Below are positions 15,122 through 16,515 of a stretch of 16,515 nucleotides of DNA, piece after piece. Position numbers and translations under genes: made by a program. Numbering within the stretch: position 1 is the stretch's first letter; the number at the start of each line of letters is the position of its first letter. The notes beneath the pieces were generated by a model. That model saw nothing but the letters and a program-made list of their open reading frames with translations, was not told where the DNA came from and made no database searches. This DNA is from Flavobacterium psychrophilum (GTDB taxonomy: Bacteria > Bacteroidota > Bacteroidia > Flavobacteriales > Flavobacteriaceae): the NCBI GenBank assembly GCA_945872875.1, contig CAMCBB010000036.1, positions 1-16,515 of the forward strand. Direction: 5' to 3'.

Positions 15122-15847
15122 ATGAGCAAGAGCAATTACGAAAACGAGGACCACAGAATACATGATAAATTCAAGCAAAAAACTTGGAATGAAATTCGAA
15201 GTAACGATTCTTGGGCGATTTTTAAAATCATGTCAGAATTTGTAAATGGCTACGAAACCATGTCACGAATTGGACCTTGCGTTACCATTTTTGGATCGGC
15301 AAGAACCAAACCCGAAGAAAAGTACTACCTATTAGCTGAAGAAATCGCCTATAAAATCAGCAAAGCTGGTTACGGAGTGATTACTGGTGGTGGCCCTGGA
15401 ATTATGGAAGCCGGAAACAAAGGAGCGCATCGTGGAGAAGGAACATCAGTTGGATTAAACATCGAATTGCCTTTTGAACAACATTTCAATCCGTATATCG
15501 ATAAAGATAAAAACTTAAACTTCGATTACTTTTTCGTGAGAAAAGTAATGTTTGTAAAATACTCCCAAGGTTTTGTAGTAATGCCAGGAGGCTTTGGAAC
15601 TTTAGACGAATTGTTTGAAGCAATCACGCTTATTCAAACTAAAAAAATTGGAAAATTCCCTATTATTTTGGTTGGCACCGAATTTTGGTCGGGGTTGTTG
15701 GATTGGATAAAAAATGTCCTAATTGACAAACAAAAAAATGCCAATCCAGAAGATTTGAATTTAATTAAAGTAGTTGACTCTGCCGAGGAAGTAGTTGAGG
15801 CACTTGATAATTTCTACAAAAAATACAATTTAAGTCCGAACTTCTAA
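15122..15847 (+). CDS. LOG-family (TIGR00730) nucleotide 5'-monophosphate phosphoribohydrolase
   Basis: A 241-residue protein of the LONELY GUY / lysine-decarboxylase-like family. Proven members cleave the N-glycosidic bond of cytokinin ribotides or of AMP and other nucleoside monophosphates, releasing ribose 5-phosphate; the old lysine decarboxylase label is not supported. Visible marks are a Rossmann start (VTIFGSART, 54-62), the phosphate-binding loop GGGPGIMEAGNKGA (89-102), R140 and K141 in FVRKVMF, and the signature PGGFGTLDE (155-163) with its catalytic glutamate. A 50-residue polar N-terminal extension precedes the core, as in the longer bacterial group. It begins 22 bp after uvrA and ends 3 bp before the MBOAT gene, so transcription with both is likely. 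A bacterial housekeeping role in nucleotide turnover is more plausible than hormone synthesis. Confidence 0.9.
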   Translation: MSKSNYENEDHRIHDKFKQKTWNEIRSNDSWAIFKIMSEFVNGYETMSRIGPCVTIFGSARTKPEEKYYLLAEEIAYKISKAGYGVITGGGPGIMEAGNKGAHRGEGTSVGLNIELPFEQHFNPYIDKDKNLNFDYFFVRKVMFVKYSQGFVVMPGGFGTLDELFEAITLIQTKKIGKFPIILVGTEFWSGLLDWIKNVLIDKQKNANPEDLNLIKVVDSAEEVVEALDNFYKKYNLSPNF

Positions 15848-15850
15848 TTT

Positions 15851-16515
15851 ATGTTTTTCAACTCATTACATTTCGCTATTTTTCTTCCAATAGTATTCAT
15901 TTTGTATTGGGTTATTGGCGCTAAATCGAAAATAAATCAAAATTATATTCTGATTTTAGCGAGTTATTATTTCTATTCTTGTTGGGATTGGAGGTTCTTA
16001 TTTCTTTTGGTTTTCTCCACATTATTGGATTATGTTTCTGGAATGAAAATCGAAAAAAGTCAAACACCATTCGAAAGAAAAATGTGGCTTTGGATTTGCG
16101 TAACCATCAATTTAGGGTTTCTTGGCGTATTTAAATATTACAATTTCTTTGCATCATCTTTTGCGGAATTAGTGCATTCATTTGGATTTACGGCAAGTCC
16201 AATTTTATTAAAATTGATACTTCCAGTTGGAATTTCGTTTTATACCTTCCACGGTTTGTCTTACATCATTGACATCTACTACAAACGAATTAAAGCCGAA
16301 AAAAACTTTGTTGATTATTCGTTATTTGTAAGTTATTTTCCGTTGTTAGTTGCCGGACCCATTGAACGAGCCACCCATTTATTACCGCAATTAAAAGTAA
16401 ACCGAAAGTTTGAATTCAATAAAGCCAAAGAAGGAATTTACCAAATTGTGTGGGGCTTGGTGAAAAAAGTGGTCATTGCCGATTCGTGTGCCATATATGC
16501 CAATGAAATTTTCAA
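15851..16515 (+). CDS. MBOAT-family membrane O-acyltransferase (N-terminal part, truncated by window end)
   Basis: An open frame of 221 codons runs from ATG 15851 to the window edge. It begins MFFNSLHFAIFLPIVFILYW and has about five or six hydrophobic segments. It shows the family's early motifs: ASYYFYSCWDWRFL, the LPVGISFYTFHGLSYIIDIYY segment with the preceding re-entrant region, FPLLVAGPIERA, and the VWGLVKKVVIAD segment. This is the AlgI-type branch of membrane-bound O-acyltransferases, which move acetyl groups across the inner membrane to surface polysaccharide or peptidoglycan, usually with a partner SGNH esterase-like protein. The catalytic histidine lies downstream of the window, since full proteins are about 470-490 residues. 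The start is 3 bp after the LOG-gene stop, implying translational proximity in one operon. The acceptor is unknown. Confidence 0.9.
   Translation, partial: MFFNSLHFAIFLPIVFILYWVIGAKSKINQNYILILASYYFYSCWDWRFLFLLVFSTLLDYVSGMKIEKSQTPFERKMWLWICVTINLGFLGVFKYYNFFASSFAELVHSFGFTASPILLKLILPVGISFYTFHGLSYIIDIYYKRIKAEKNFVDYSLFVSYFPLLVAGPIERATHLLPQLKVNRKFEFNKAKEGIYQIVWGLVKKVVIADSCAIYANEIF

Noticed and set aside
15122..15847. Annotation as lysine decarboxylase
   Set aside because: The PGGxGTxxE signature and Rossmann layout define LOG phosphoribohydrolases; no PLP-binding features of a decarboxylase exist.

Overview
The window is a low-GC bacterial chromosome segment that looks like the Bacteroidota, most probably the Flavobacteriaceae (Flavobacterium or a close relative). 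Four things point there: protein sequences of flavobacterial type (alanine dehydrogenase followed by a small DUF4258-like protein, a fused alpha/beta 2-oxo acid dehydrogenase E1, and a CBS-like cysteine synthase); start codons with no recognisable Shine-Dalgarno sequence; eight matches to the Bacteroidota sigma-A -7 box TAnnTTTG, each just upstream of a start codon or RNA; and tight gene packing. It is core or housekeeping DNA. I see no insertion sequence, prophage, CRISPR array, tRNA or rRNA.

Layout. 1-188 is the 3' end of tsaE (tRNA t6A synthesis), followed by ald (230-1423) and a small one-helix membrane protein (1483-1860) that ends in a clear hairpin terminator. A minus-strand cluster runs from 7427 down to 1901: L-threonine aldolase (ltaE), a soluble histidine kinase, a single-domain response regulator overlapping it by 4 bp, oligopeptidase B, and a CBS-like cysteine synthase with its own -7 box. 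ltaE diverges from prfB (7475-8570). The two -7 boxes lie between the starts so that each falls on the other's predicted start point. prfB carries the programmed +1 frameshift (AGGAGG, then CTT TGA C), so its reading frame is split.

Between prfB and the next gene (8571-8755) is a candidate small RNA of about 65 nt with its own -7 box, a GAAA-capped hairpin and a terminator hairpin. The fused E1 gene follows on the minus strand (8756-10732). The 272 bp between E1 and dnaN, the largest gap, hold a doubtful 31-codon ORF and the two flanking promoters. No gene-free stretch exceeds 300 bp.

On the plus strand, dnaN (sliding clamp, 11005-12123) ends in a terminator. Then uvrA (12268-15099), a LOG-family nucleotide phosphoribohydrolase (15122-15847) and an MBOAT O-acyltransferase (15851 to the window end, truncated) form a likely operon.

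The genes serve translation (t6A, RF2), replication and repair (DnaN, UvrA), and amino acid or central carbon metabolism (alanine, threonine/glycine, cysteine, oxo acid oxidation, peptide hydrolysis). I found no large undescribed system. The points most worth a second look are the small RNA, the prfB frameshift in an SD-poor lineage, the face-to-face ltaE/prfB promoters, and an alanine dehydrogenase whose expected catalytic histidine is glutamine.
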